From positions 19,421,638 to 19,485,637 of the forward strand of contig OZ059900.1 in assembly GCA_964057225.1 (NCBI GenBank): a DNA stretch of 64,000 nt, written 5' to 3'. This document shows positions 12,524-24,717 of this stretch, piece by piece. Position 1 is the stretch's first letter. Every line of letters begins with the position of its first letter. The stretch comes from Auanema rhodensis. Lineage: Eukaryota; Nematoda; Chromadorea; Rhabditida; Rhabditidae. The translations under genes and the position numbers were made by a program. Below the pieces are notes generated by a model. That model was given only the letters and a program-made list of their open reading frames with translations. It did no database searches and was not told the DNA's origin.

Positions 12524-12804
12524 TTTCCTTAATTTTCTAACCCCTGTTTTTTTGTCGTGAAAGTGGAATTAGACGTTGTAGGAACAATTTTGAGCTAGGT
12601 TTCATTGACATTGCATGAGTTTGAACACATGAAATCGTAAGTCAAAACCTTGTTTACAGCGAAATTTCCAAAAACTGTTCAGCATGTAAAATGCTTCATT
12701 TTAGTATGTAACACGCTAAAATTCGTTGCATTTGACGACTCATATGAACAAAAATCGATTTAATCAATATTAGCCATAAGGGGCGTGCCCTCAGAATATG
12801 CTAA
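12524..12804. repeat. Truncated 281-bp satellite monomer, hybrid version
   Basis: The same 61-bp deletion junction lies near 12676, but the T-tract has seven bases and the marker is the ordinary GAGTTTGAAC, with AATTAG upstream. The left part therefore comes from an AATTAG monomer and the right part from a truncated monomer. This suggests gene conversion or crossing-over within the array, with the exchange point between about consensus positions 97 and 154. Confidence 0.85.
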
Positions 12805-15800
12805 TTTCCTTAATTTTCTAACCCCTGTTTTTTTGTCGTGAAAGTGGAATTAGACGTTGTAGGAACAATTTTGAGCTAGGTTTCATTGACATTGCATGAG
12901 TTTGAACACATGAAATCGTAAGTCAAAACCTTGTTTACAGCGAACTTTCCAAAAACTGGTTTTCCAGCATAATAAAATATTTCTCATGGGAAATACTGTG
13001 TTTTTGTATTTTTATAGTGTTCAGCATGTAAAAAGCTTCATTTTAGTATGTAACACCCTGAAATTCGTTTCATTTGACGACTCATATGAACAAAAATCGA
13101 TTTAATCAATATTAGCCATAAGGGGCGTGCCCTCAGAATATGCTAATTTCCTTAATTTTCTAACCCCTGTTTTTTTGTCGTGAAAGTGGAACTAGACGTT
13201 GTAGGAACAATTTTGAGCAAGGTTTCATTGACATTGCATGAGTTTGAACACATGAAATCGTAAGTCAAAACCTTGTTTACAGCGAAATTTCCAAAAACTG
13301 GTTTTCCAGCATAATAAAATATTTCTCATGGGAAATACTGTGTTTTTGTATTTTTCTAGTGTTCAGCATGTGAAATACTTCATTTTAGTATGTAACACGC
13401 TGAAATTCGTTGCATTTGACGACTCATATGAACAAAAATCGATTTAATCAATATTAGCCATAAGGGGCGTGCCCTCAGAATATGCTAATTTCCTTAATTT
13501 TCTAACCCCTGTTTTTTTGTCGTGAAAGTGGAATTAGACGTTGTAGGAACAATTTTGAGCTAGGTTTCATTGACATTGCATGAGTTTGAACACATGAAAT
13601 CGTAAGTCAAAACCTTGTTTACAGCGAAATTTCCAAAAACTGGTTTTCCAGCATAATAAAATATTTCTCATGGGAAATACTGTGTTTTTGTATTTTTCTA
13701 GTGTTCAGCATGTAAAATACTCCATTATAGTATGTAACACGCTGAAATTCGTTGCATTTGACGACTCATATGAACAAAAATCGATTTAATCAATATAAGC
13801 CATAAGGGGCGTGCCCTCAGAATATGCTAATTTCCTTAATTTTCTAACCCCTGTTTTTTGTCGTGAAAGTGGAACTAGACGTTGTAGGAACAATTTTGAG
13901 CTAGGTTTCATTGACATTGCATGAGTTCGAACACATGAAATCGTAAGTCAAAACCTTGTTTACAGCGAAATTTCCAAAAACTGTTCAGCATGTAAAATGC
14001 TTCATTTTAGTATGTAACACGCTAAAATTCGTTGCATTTGACGACTCATATGAACAAAAATCGATTTAATCAATATTAGCCATAAGGGGCGTGCCCTCAG
14101 AATATGCTAATTTCCTTAATTTTCTAACCCCTGTTTTTTTGTCGTGAAAGTGGAATTAGACGTTGTAGGAACAATTTTGAGCTAGGTTTCATTGACATTG
14201 CATGAGTTTGAACACATGAAATCGTAAGTCAAAACCTTGTTTACAGCGAAATTTCCAAAAACTGGTTTTCCAGCATAATAAAATATTTCTCATGGGAAAT
14301 ACTGTGTTTTTGTATTTTTATAGTGTTCAGCATGTAAAATGCTTCATTTTAGTATGTAACACGCTGAAATTCGTTGCATTTGACGACTCATATGAACAAA
14401 AATCGATTTAATCAATATAAGCCATAAGGGGCGTGCCCTCAGAATATGCTAATTTCCTTAATTTTCTAACCCCTGTTTTTTGTCGTGAAAGTGGAACTAG
14501 ACGTTGTAGGAACAATTTTGAGCTAGGTTTCATTGACATTGCATGAGTTTGAACACATGAAATCGTAAGTCAAAACCTTGTTTACAGCGAAATTTCCAAA
14601 AACTGGTTTTCCAGCATAATAAAATATTTCTCATAGGAAATACTGTGTTTTTGTATTTTTCTAGTGTTCAGCATGTAAAATACTTCATTTTAGTATGTAA
14701 CACGCTGAAATTCGTTGCATTTGACGACTCATATGAACAAAAATCGATTTAATCAATATTAGCCATAAGGGGCGTGCCCTCAGAATATGCTAATTTCCTT
14801 AATTTTCTAACCCCTGTTTTTTTGTCGTGAAAGTGGAATTAGACGTTGTAGGAACAATTTTGAGCTAGGTTTCATTGACATTGCATGAGTTTGAACACAT
14901 GAAATCGTAAGTCAAAACCTTGTTTACAGCGAAATTTCCAAAAACTGGTTTTCCAGCATAATAAAATATTTCTCATGGGAAATACTGTGTTTTTGTATTT
15001 TTCTAGTGTTCAGCATGTAAAATGCTTCATTTTAGTATGTAACACGCTGAAATTCGTTGCATTTGACGACTCATATGAACAAAAATCGATTTAATCAATA
15101 TTAGCCATAAGGGGCGTGCCCTCAGAATATGCTAATTTCCTAAATTTTCTAACCCCTGTTTTTTTGTCGTGAAAGTGGAACTAGACGTTGTAGGAACAAT
15201 TTTGAGCTAGGTTTCATTGACATTGCATGAGTTTGAACACATGAAATCGTAAGTCAAAACCTTGTTTACAGCGAAATTTCCAAAAACTGGTTTTCCAGCA
15301 TAATAAAATATTTCTCATGGGAAAAACTGTGTTTTTGTATTTTTCTAGTGTTCAGCTTGTAAAATGCTTCATTTTAGTATGTAACACGCTGAAATTTGTT
15401 GCATTTGACGACTCATATGAACAAAAATCGATTTAATCAATATTAGCCATAAGGGGCGTGCCCTCAGAATATGCTAATTTCCTTAATTTTCTAACCCCTG
15501 TTTTTTTGTCGTGAAAGTGGAACTAGACGTTGTACGAACAATTTTGAGCTAGGTTTCATTGACATTGCATGAGTTTGAACACATGAAATCGTAAGTCAAA
15601 ACCTTGTTTACAGCGAAATTTCCAAAAACTGGTTTTCCAGCATAATAAAATATTTCTCATGGGAAATACTGTGTTTTTGTATTTTTCTAGTGTTCAGCAT
15701 GTAAAATGCTTCATTTTAGTATGTAACACGCTAAAATTCGTTGCATTTGACGACTCATATGAACAAAAATCGATTTAATCAATATTAGCCATAAGGGGCG

Positions 15801-16161
15801 TGCCCTCAGAATATGCTAATTTCCTTAATTTTCTAACCCCTGTTTTTTTGTCGTGAAAGTGGAATTAGACGTTGTAGGAACAATTTTGAGCTAGGTTTCA
15901 TTGACATTGCATGAGTTTGAGCACATGAAATCGTAAGTCAAAACCTTGTTTACAGCGAAATTTCCAAAAACTGGTTTTCCAGAATAATAAAATATTTCTC
16001 ATGGGAAATACTGTGTTTTTGTATTTTTCTAGTGTTCAGCATGTAAAATACTTCATTTTAGTATGTAACACGCTGAAATTCGTTGCATTTGACGACTCAT
16101 ATGAACAAAAATCGATTTAATCAATATTAGCCATAAGGGGCGTGCCCTCAGAATATGCTAA
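12805..16161. repeat. 10-mer HOR, copy 3 (3357 bp)
   Basis: Monomer starts are 12805, 13147, 13489, 13831, 14111, 14453, 14794, 15136, 15478 and 15820. The order of the ten types and the total length are the same as in the copy at 6837, including the short GAGTTCGAAC monomer (13831) and the CAGCTTGT monomer (15136). Few private changes are visible: AAAAAGC near 13030 and CCAGAATAAT near 15981. Two copies of identical length on either side of a shortened copy show that the 10-mer was the unit of amplification. Confidence 0.92.
13831..14110. repeat. Truncated 280-bp satellite monomer, third HOR copy
   Basis: The deletion junction is near 13982, with a 6-T tract and GAGTTCGAAC as in the monomers at 7863 and 11220. 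It is the fourth monomer of the third 10-mer. No truncated monomer occurs after this point in the window. Confidence 0.95.
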
Positions 16162-16845
16162 TTTCCTTAATTTTCTAACCCCTGTTTTTTTGTCGTGAAA
16201 GTGGAACTAGACGTTGTACGAACAATTTTGAGCTAGGTTTCATTGACATTGCATGAGTTTGAACACATGAAATCGTAAGTCAAAACCTTGTTTACAGCGA
16301 AATTTCCAAAAACTGGTTTTCCAGCATAATAAAATATTTCTCATGGGAAATACTGTGTTTTTGTATTTTTCTAGTGTTCAGCATGTAAAATGCTTCATTT
16401 TAGTATGTAACACGCTAAAATTCGTTGCATTTGACGACTCATATGAACAAAAATCGATTTAATCAATATTAGCCATAAGGGGCGTGCCCTCAGAATATGC
16501 TAATTTCCTTAATTTTCTAACCCCTGTTTTTTTGTCGTGAAAGTGGAATTAGACGTTGTAGGAACAATTTTGAGCTAGGTTTCATTGACATTGCATGAGT
16601 TTGAGCACATGAAATCGTAAGTCAAAACCTTGTTTACAGCGAAATTTCCAAAAACTGGTTTTCCAGCATAATAAAATATTTCTCATGGGAAATACTGTGT
16701 TTTTGTATTTTTCTAGTGTTCAGCATGTAAAATACTTCATTTTAGTATGTAACACGCTGAAATTCGTTGCATTTGACGACTCATATGAACAAAAATCGAT
16801 TTAATCAATATTAGCCATAAGGGGCGTGCCCTCAGAATATGCTAA
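15478..16845. repeat. Tandemly duplicated dimer (2 x 684 bp)
   Basis: The pair at 15478 (TACGAAC, CTAAAATTCG) and 15820 (TTTGAGCAC, AATACTT) is repeated at 16162 and 16504. The first pair ends the third 10-mer and the second pair follows it directly. The first copy has a private CCAGAATAAT that the second lacks. This is a recent small unequal-crossover product at the 3' edge of the 10-mer domain. Confidence 0.85.
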
Positions 16846-19800
16846 TTTCCTTAATTTTCTAACCCCTGTTTTTTTGTCGTGAAAGTGGAATTAGACGTTG
16901 TAGGAACAATTTTGAGCTAGGTTTCATTGACATTGCATGAGTTTGAACACATGAAATCGTAAGTCAAAACCTTGTTTACAGCGAAATTTCCAAAAACTGG
17001 TTTTCCAGCATAATAAAATATTTCTCATGGGAAATACTGTGTTTTTGTATTTTTCTAGTGTTCAGCATGTAAAATGCTTCATTTTAGTATGTAACACGCT
17101 GAAATTCGTTGCATTTGACGACTCATATGAACAAAAATCGATTTAATCAATATTAGCCATAAGGGGCGTGCCCTCAGAATATGCTAATTTCCTTAATTTT
17201 CTAACCCCTGTTTTTTGTCGTGAAAGTGGAACTAGACGTTGTAGGAACAATTTTGAGCTAGGTTTCATTGACATTGCATGAGTTTGAACACATGAAATCG
17301 TAAGTCAAAACCTTGTTTACAGCGAAATTTCCAAAAACTGGTTTTCCAGCATAATAAAATATTTCTCATGGGAAATACTGTGTTTTTGTATTTTTCTAGT
17401 GTTCAGCATGTAAAATACTTCATTTTAGTATGTAACACGCTGAAATTCGTTGCATTTGACGACTCATATGAACAAAAATCGATTTAATCAATATTAGCCA
17501 TAAGGGGCGTGCCCTCAGAATATGCTAATTTCCTTAATTTTCTAACCCCTGTTTTTTTGTCGTGAAAGTGGAATTAGACGTTGTACGAACAATTTTGAGC
17601 TAGGTTTCATTGACATTGCATGAGTTTGAACACATGAAATCGTAAGTCAAAACCTTGTTTACAGCGAACTTTCCAAAAACTGGTTTTCCAGCATAATAAA
17701 ATATTTCTCATGGGAAATACTGTGTTTTTGTATTTTTATAGTGTTCAGCATGTAAAATGCTTCATTTTAGTATGTAACACCCTGAAATTCGTTTCATTTG
17801 ACGACTCATATGAACAAAAATCGATTTAATCAATATTAGCCATAAGGGGCGTGCCCTCAGAATATGCTAATTTCCTTAATTTTCTAACCCCTGTTTTTTT
17901 GTCGTGAAAGTGGAACTAGACGTTGTACGAACAATTTTGAGTTAGGTTTCATTGACATTGCATGAGTTTGAACACATGAAATCGTAAGTCAAAACCTTGT
18001 TTACAGCGAAATTTCCAAAAACTGGTTTTCCAGCATAATAAAATATTTCTCATGAGAAATACTGTGTTTTTGTATTTTTCTAGTGTTCAGCATGTAAAAT
18101 GCTTCATTTCAGTATGTAACACGCTGAAACTTGTTGCATTTGACGACTCATATGAACAAAAATCGATTTAATCAATATTAGCCATAAGGGGCGTGCCCTC
18201 AGAATATGCTAATTTCCTTAATTTTCTAACCCCTGTTTTTTTGTCGTGAAAGTGGAACTAGACGTTGTACGAACAATTTTGAGCTAGGTTTCATTGACAT
18301 TGCATGAGTTTGAACACATGAAATCGTAAGTCAAAACCTTGTTTACAGCGAAATTTCCAAAAACTGGTTTTCCAGCATAATAAAATATTTCTCATGGGAA
18401 ATACTGTGTTTTTGTATTTTTCTAGTGTTCAGCATGTAAAATGATTCATTTTAGTATGTAACACGCTGAAATTTGTTGCATTTGACGACTCATATGAACA
18501 AAAATCGATTTAATCAATATTAGCCATAAGGGGCGTGCCCTCAGAATATGCTAATTTCCTTAATTTTCTAACCCCTGTTTTTTTGTCGTGAAAGTGGAAC
18601 TAGACGTTGTACGAACAATTTTGAGCTAGGTTTCATTGACATTGCATGAGTTTGAACACATGAAATCGTAAGTCAAAACCTTGTTTACAGCGAAATTTCC
18701 AAAAACTGGTTTTCCAGCATAATAAAATATTTCTCATGGGAAATACTGTGTTTTTGTATTTTTCTAGTGTTCAGCATGTAAAATGCTTCATTTTAGTATG
18801 TAACACGCTGAAATTCGTTGCATTTGACGACTCATATGAACAAAAATCGATTTAATCAATATTAGCCATAAGAGGCGTGCCCTCAGAATATGCTAATTTC
18901 CTTAATTTTCTAACCCCTGTTTTTTTGTCGTGAAAGTGGAACTAGACGTTGTAGGAACAATTTTGAGCTAGGTTTCATTGACATTGCATGAGTTTGAACA
19001 CATGAAATCGTAAGTCAAAAACTTGTTTACAGCGAAATTTCCAAAAACTGGTTTTCCAGCATAATAAAATATTTCTCATGGGAAATACTGTGTTTTTGTA
19101 TTTTTCTAGTGTTCAGCATGTGAAATGCTTCATTTTAGTATGTAACACGCTGAAATTCGTTGCATTTGACGACTCATATGAACAAAAATCGATTTAATCA
19201 ATATTAGCCATAAGCTGCGTGCCCTCAGAATATGCTAATTTCCTTAATTTTCTAACCCCTGTTTTTTTGTCGTGAAAGTGGAACTAGACGTTGTAGGAAC
19301 AATTTTGAGCTAGGTTTCATTGACATTGCATGAGTTTGAACACATGAAATCGTAAGTCAAAACCTTGTTTACAGCGAAATTTCCAAAAACTGGTTTTCCA
19401 GCATAATAAAATATTTCTCATGGGAAATACTGTGTTTTTGTATTTTTCTAGTGTTCAGCATGTAAAATGCTTCATTTTAGTATGTAACACGCTGAAATTC
19501 GTTGCATTTGACGACTCATATGAACAAAAATCGATTTAATCAATATTAGCCATAAGGGGCGTGCCCTCAGAATATGCTAATTTCCTTAATTTTCTAACCC
19601 CTGTTTTTTTTGTCGTGAAAGTGGAACTAGACGTTGTAGGAACAATTTTGAGCTAGGTTTCATTGACATTGCATGAGTTTGAACACATGAAATCGTAAGT
19701 CAAAACCTTGTTTACAGCGAAATTTCCAAAAACTGGTTTTCCAGCATAATAAAATATTTCTCATGGGAAATACTGTGTTTTTGTAATTTTATAGTGTTCA

Positions 19801-21633
19801 GCATGTAAAATGCTTCATTTTAGTATGTAACACGCTGAAATTAATTGCATTTGACGACTCATATGAACAAAAATCGATTTAATCAATATTAGCCATAAGG
19901 GGCGTGCCCTCAGATTATGCTAATTTCCTTAATTTTCTAACCCCTGTTTTGTTGTCGTGAAAGTGGAACTAGACGTTGTAGGAACAATTTTGAGCTAGGT
20001 TTCATTGACATTGCATGAGTTTGAACACATGAAATCGTAAGTCAAAACCTTGTTTACAGCGAAATTTCCAAAAACTGGTTTTCCAGCATAATAAAATATT
20101 TCTCATGGGAAATACTGTGTTTTTGTATTTTTATAGTGTTCAGCATGTAAAATGTTTCATTTTAGTATGTAACACGCTGAAATTCGTTGCATTTGACGAC
20201 TCATATGAACAAAAATCGATTTAATCAATATAAGCCATAAAGGGCGTGCCCTCAGAATCTGCTAATTTCCTTAATTTTCTAACCCCTGTTTTTTTGTCGT
20301 GAAAGTGGAACTAGACGTTGTAGGAACAATTTTGAGCTAGATTTCATTGACATTGCATGAGTTTGAACACATGAAATCGTAAGTCAAAACCTTGTTTACA
20401 GCGAAATTTCCAAAAACTCGTTTTCCAGCATAATAAAATATTTCTCATGGGAAATACTGTGTTTTTGTATTTTTTTAGTGTTCAGCATGTAAAATGCTTC
20501 ATTTTAGTATGTGACACGCTGAAATTAATTGCATTTGACGACTCATATGAACAAAAATCGATTTAATCAATATTAGCCATAAGGGGCGTGCCCTCAGATT
20601 ATGCTAATTTCCTCAATTTTCTAACCCCTGTTTTTTTGTCGTGAAAGTGGAACTAGACGTTGTACGAACAATTTTGAGCTAGGTTTCATTGACATTGCAT
20701 GAGTTTGAACACATGAAATCGTAAGTCAAAACCTTGTTTACAGCGAAATTTCCAAAAACTGGTTTTCCAGCATAATAAAATATTTCTCATGGGAAATACT
20801 GTGTTTTTGTATTTTTCTAGTGTTCAGCATGTGAAATGCTTCATTTTAGTATGTAACACGCTGAAATTCGTTGCATTTGACGACTCATATGAACAAAAAT
20901 CGATTTAATCAATATTAGCCATAAGGGGCGTGCCCTCAGAATATGCTAATTTCCTTAATTTTCTAACCCCTGTTTTTTTGTCGTGAAAGTGGAACTAGAC
21001 GTTGTAGGAACAATTTTGAGCTAGGTTTCATTGACATTGCATGAGTTTGAACACATGAAATCGTAAGTCAAAACCTTGTTTACAGCGAAATTTCCAAAAA
21101 CTGGTTTTCCAGCATAATAAAATATTTCTCATGGGAAATACTGTGTTTTTGTATTTTTCTAGTGTTCAGCATGTAAAATGCTTCATTTTAGTATGTGACA
21201 CGCTGAAATTAATTGCATTTGACGACTCATATGAACAAAAATCGATTTAATCAATATTAGCCATAAGAGGCGTGCCCTCAGAATATGCTAATTTCCTTAA
21301 TTTTCTAACCCCTGTTTTTTTGTCGTGAAAGTGGAACTAGACGTTGTAGGAACAATTTTGAGCTAGGTTTCATTGACATTGCATGAGTTTGAACACATGA
21401 AATCGTAAGTCAAAACCTTGTTTACAGCGAAATTTCCAAAAACTGGTTTTCCAGCATAATAAAATATTTCTCATGGGAAATACTGTGTTTTTGTATTTTT
21501 CTAGTGTTCAGCATGTAAAATGTTTCATTTTAGTATGTAACACGCTGAAATTCGTTGCATTTGACGACTCATATGAACAAAAATCGATTTAATCAATATT
21601 AGCCATAAGGGGCGTGCCCTCAGAATATGCTAA
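16846..21633. repeat. Transition zone of mixed monomers without a clear HOR
   Basis: Fourteen monomers (starts 16846, 17188, 17529, 17871, 18213, 18555, 18897, 19239, 19581, 19924, 20266, 20608, 20950, 21292). The monomer at 17529 is the last one with GCGAACTTT/ACCCTG, and TACGAAC types then dominate. Private changes are denser here than elsewhere: TAAGCTGCG near 19212, GTAATTTTATAG near 19783, TTAATTGC near 19842, 20525 and 21209, CAGATTATGC near 19912 and 20596, TTTTGTTG near 19946, AATCTGC near 20256 and AAACTCG near 20416. The monomer at 18897 carries AAAAACTTG and GTGAAATGC, a type that recurs in the 4-mer that follows. This zone looks older or less homogenised than its flanks. Confidence 0.75.
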
Positions 21634-23024
21634 TTTCCTTAATTTTCTAACCCCTGTTTTTTTTGTCGTGAAAGTGGAACTAGACGTTGTAGGAACAATT
21701 TTGAGCTAGGTTTCATTGACATTGCATGAGTTTGAACACATGAAATCGTAAGTCAAAACCTTGTTTACAGCGAAATTTCCAAAAACTGGTTTTCCAGCAT
21801 AATAAAATATTTCTCATGGGAAATACTGTGTTTTTGTATTTTTATAGTGTTCAGCATGTAAAATGCTTCATTTTAGTATGTAACACGCTGAAATTCGTTG
21901 CATTTGACGACTCATATGAACAAAAATCGATTTAATCAATATTAGCCATAAGAGGCGTGCCCTCAGAATATGCTAATTTCCTTAATTTTCTAACCCCTGT
22001 TTTTTGTCGTGAAAGTGGAACTAGACGTTGTAGGAACAATTTTGAGCTAGGTTTCATTGACATTGCATGAGTTTGAACACATGAAATCGTAAGTCAAAAC
22101 CTTGTTTACAGCGAAATTTCCAAAAACTGGTTTTCCAGCATAATAAAATATTTCTCATGGGAAATACTGTGTTTTTGTATTTTTATAGTGTTCAGCATGT
22201 AAAATGCTTCATTTTAGTATGTAACACGCTGAAATTCGTTGCATTTGACGACTCATATGAACAAAAATCGATTTAATCAATATTAGCCATAAGAGGCGTG
22301 CCCTCAGAATATGCTAATTTCCTTAATTTTCTAACCCCTGTTTTTTTGTCGTGAAAGTGGAACTAGACGTTGTAGGAACAATTTTGAGCTAGGTTTCATT
22401 GACATTGCATGAGTTTGAACACATGAAATCGTAAGTCAAAAACTTGTTTACAGCGAAATTTCCAAAAACTGGTTTTCCAGCATAATAAAATATTTCTCAT
22501 GGGAAATACTGTGTTTTTGTATTTTTCTAGTGTTCAGCATGTGAAATGCTTCATTTTAGTATGTAACACGCTGAAATTCGTTGCATTTGACGACTCATAT
22601 GAACAAAAATCGATTTAATCAATATTAGCCATAAGGGGCGTGCCCTCAGAATATGCTAATTTCCTAAATTTTCTAACCCCTGTTTTTTTGTCGTGAAAGT
22701 GGAACTAGACGTTGTACGAACAATTTTGAGCTAGGTTTCATTGACATTGCATGAGTTTGAACACATGAAATCGTAAGTCAAAACCTTGTTTACAGCGAAA
22801 TTTCCAAAACCTGGTTTTCCAGCATAATAAAATATTTCTCATGGGAAATACTGTGTTTTTGTATTTTTCTAGTGTTCAGCATGTAAAATGCTTCATTTTA
22901 GTATGTAACACGCTGAAATTCGTTGCATTTGACGACTCATATGAACAAAAATCGATTTAATCAATATTAGCCATAAGGGGCGTGCCCTCAGAATATGCTA
23001 ATTTCCTTAATTTTCTAACCCCTG

Positions 23025-23038
23025 TTTTTTTTTTTTTT
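23025..23038. repeat. Expanded T-tract (14 T)
   Basis: This tract has seven T in most monomers and six or eight in some. Here it has 14, followed by ATCGTG in place of the usual GTCGTG. The monomer is therefore 349 bp (23002-23350). It is the longest homopolymer I see in the window. Replication slippage is the usual mechanism; an assembly or sequencing error in a homopolymer is possible. Confidence 0.9.
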
Positions 23039-24375
23039 ATCGTGAAAGTGGAACTAGACGTTGTAGGAACAATTTTGAGCTAGGTTTCATTGACATTGCA
23101 TGAGTTTGAACACATGAAATCGTAAGTCAAAACCTTGTTTACAGCGAAATTTCCAAAAACTGGTTTTCCAGCATAATAAAATATTTCTCATGGGAAATAC
23201 TGTGTTTTTGTATTTTTATAGTGTTCAGCATGTAAAATGCTTCATTTTAGTATGTAACACGCTGAAATTCGTTGCATTTGACGACTCATATGAACAAAAA
23301 TCGATTTAATCAATATTAGCCATAAGAGGCGTGCCCTCAGAATATGCTAATTTCCTTAATTTTCTAACCCCTGTTTTTTGTCGTGAAAGTGGAACTAGAC
23401 GTTGTAGGAACAATTTTGAGCTAGGTTTCATTGACATTGCATGAGTTTGAACACATGAAATCGTAAGTCAAAACCTTGTTTACAGCGAAATTTCCAAAAA
23501 CTGGTTTTCCAGCATAATAAAATATTTCTCATGGGAAATACTGTGTTTTTGTATTTTTATAGTGTTCAGCATGTAAAATGCTTCATTTTAGTATGTAACA
23601 CGCTAAAATTCGTTGCATTTGACGACTCATATGAACAAAAATCGATTTAATCAATATTAGCCATAAGAGGCGTGCCCTCAGAATATGCTAATTTCCTTAA
23701 TTTTCTAACCCCTGTTTTTTTGTCGTGAAAGTGGAACTAGACGTTGTAGGAACAATTTTGAGCTAGGTTTCATTGACATTGCATGAGTTTGAACACATGA
23801 AATCGTAAGTCAAAAACTTGTTTACAGCGAAATTTCCAAAAACTGGTTTTCCAGCATAATAAAATATTTCTCATGGGAAATACTGTGTTTTTGTATTTTT
23901 CTAGTGTTCAGCATGTGAAATGCTTCATTTTAGTATGTAACACGCTGAAATTCGTTGCATTTGACGACTCATATGAACAAAAATCGATTTAATCAATATT
24001 AGCCATAAGGGGCGTGCCCTCAGAATATGCTAATTTCCTAAATTTTCTAACCCCTGTTTTTTTGTCGTGAAAGTGGAACTAGACGTTGTACGAACAATTT
24101 TGAGCTAGGTTTCATTGACATTGCATGAGTTTGAACACATGAAATCGTAAGTCAAAACCTTGTTTACAGCGAAATTTCCAAAACCTGGTTTTCCAGCATA
24201 ATAAAATATTTCTCATGGGAAATACTGTGTTTTTGTATTTTTCTAGTGTTCAGCATGTAAAATGCTTCATTTTAGTATGTAACACGCTGAAATTCGTTGC
24301 ATTTGACGACTCATATGAACAAAAATCGATTTAATCAATATTAGCCATAAGGGGCGTGCCCTCAGAATATGCTAA

Positions 24376-24717
24376 TTTCCTTAATTTTCTAACCCCTGTT
24401 TTTTTGTCGTGAAAGTGGAATTAGACGTTGTAGGAACAATTTTGAGCTAGGTTTCATTGACATTGCATGAGTTTGAACACATGAAATCGTAAGTCAAAAC
24501 CTTGTTTACAGCGAAATTTCCAAAAACTGGTTTTCCAGCATAATAAAATATTTCTCATGGGAAATACTGTGTTTTTGTATTTTTCTAGTGTTCAGCATGT
24601 AAAATACTCCATTATAGTATGTAACACGCTGAAATTCGTTGCATTTGACGACTCATATGAACAAAAATCGATTTAATCAATATAAGCCATAAGGGGCGTG
24701 CCCTCAGAATATGCTAA
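24376..24717. repeat. Displaced monomer of the 10-mer type inside the 4-mer HOR
   Basis: This monomer stands where copies 1, 2 and 4 of the 4-mer have a long-T/TATAG monomer. Instead it has AATTAG, AATACTCCATTATAG and AATATAAGCC, the markers of the third monomer of the upstream 10-mer (7521, 10878, 13489). The nearest such monomer ends about 10.5 kb upstream. Its neighbours on both sides are normal 4-mer monomers, so a patch of about one monomer was copied or recombined in. Confidence 0.88.

Larger units (their letters stand above)
10194..12804. repeat. 10-mer HOR, copy 2, shortened to 8 monomers (2611 bp)
   Basis: Monomer starts are 10194, 10536, 10878, 11220, 11500, 11842, 12183 and 12524. 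The first six follow copy 1 in order, including the short monomer at 11220. The sixth type (6-T, CTCATAGG, AATACTT) then appears twice in a row (11842 and 12183). The last monomer (12524) begins like an ordinary AATTAG monomer but carries the 61-bp deletion without GAGTTCGAAC, so it is a hybrid. The last four types of copy 1 are absent. The pattern fits unequal crossing-over that lost monomers and duplicated one. A private GCATAAGTTT change lies near 10626. Confidence 0.9.
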
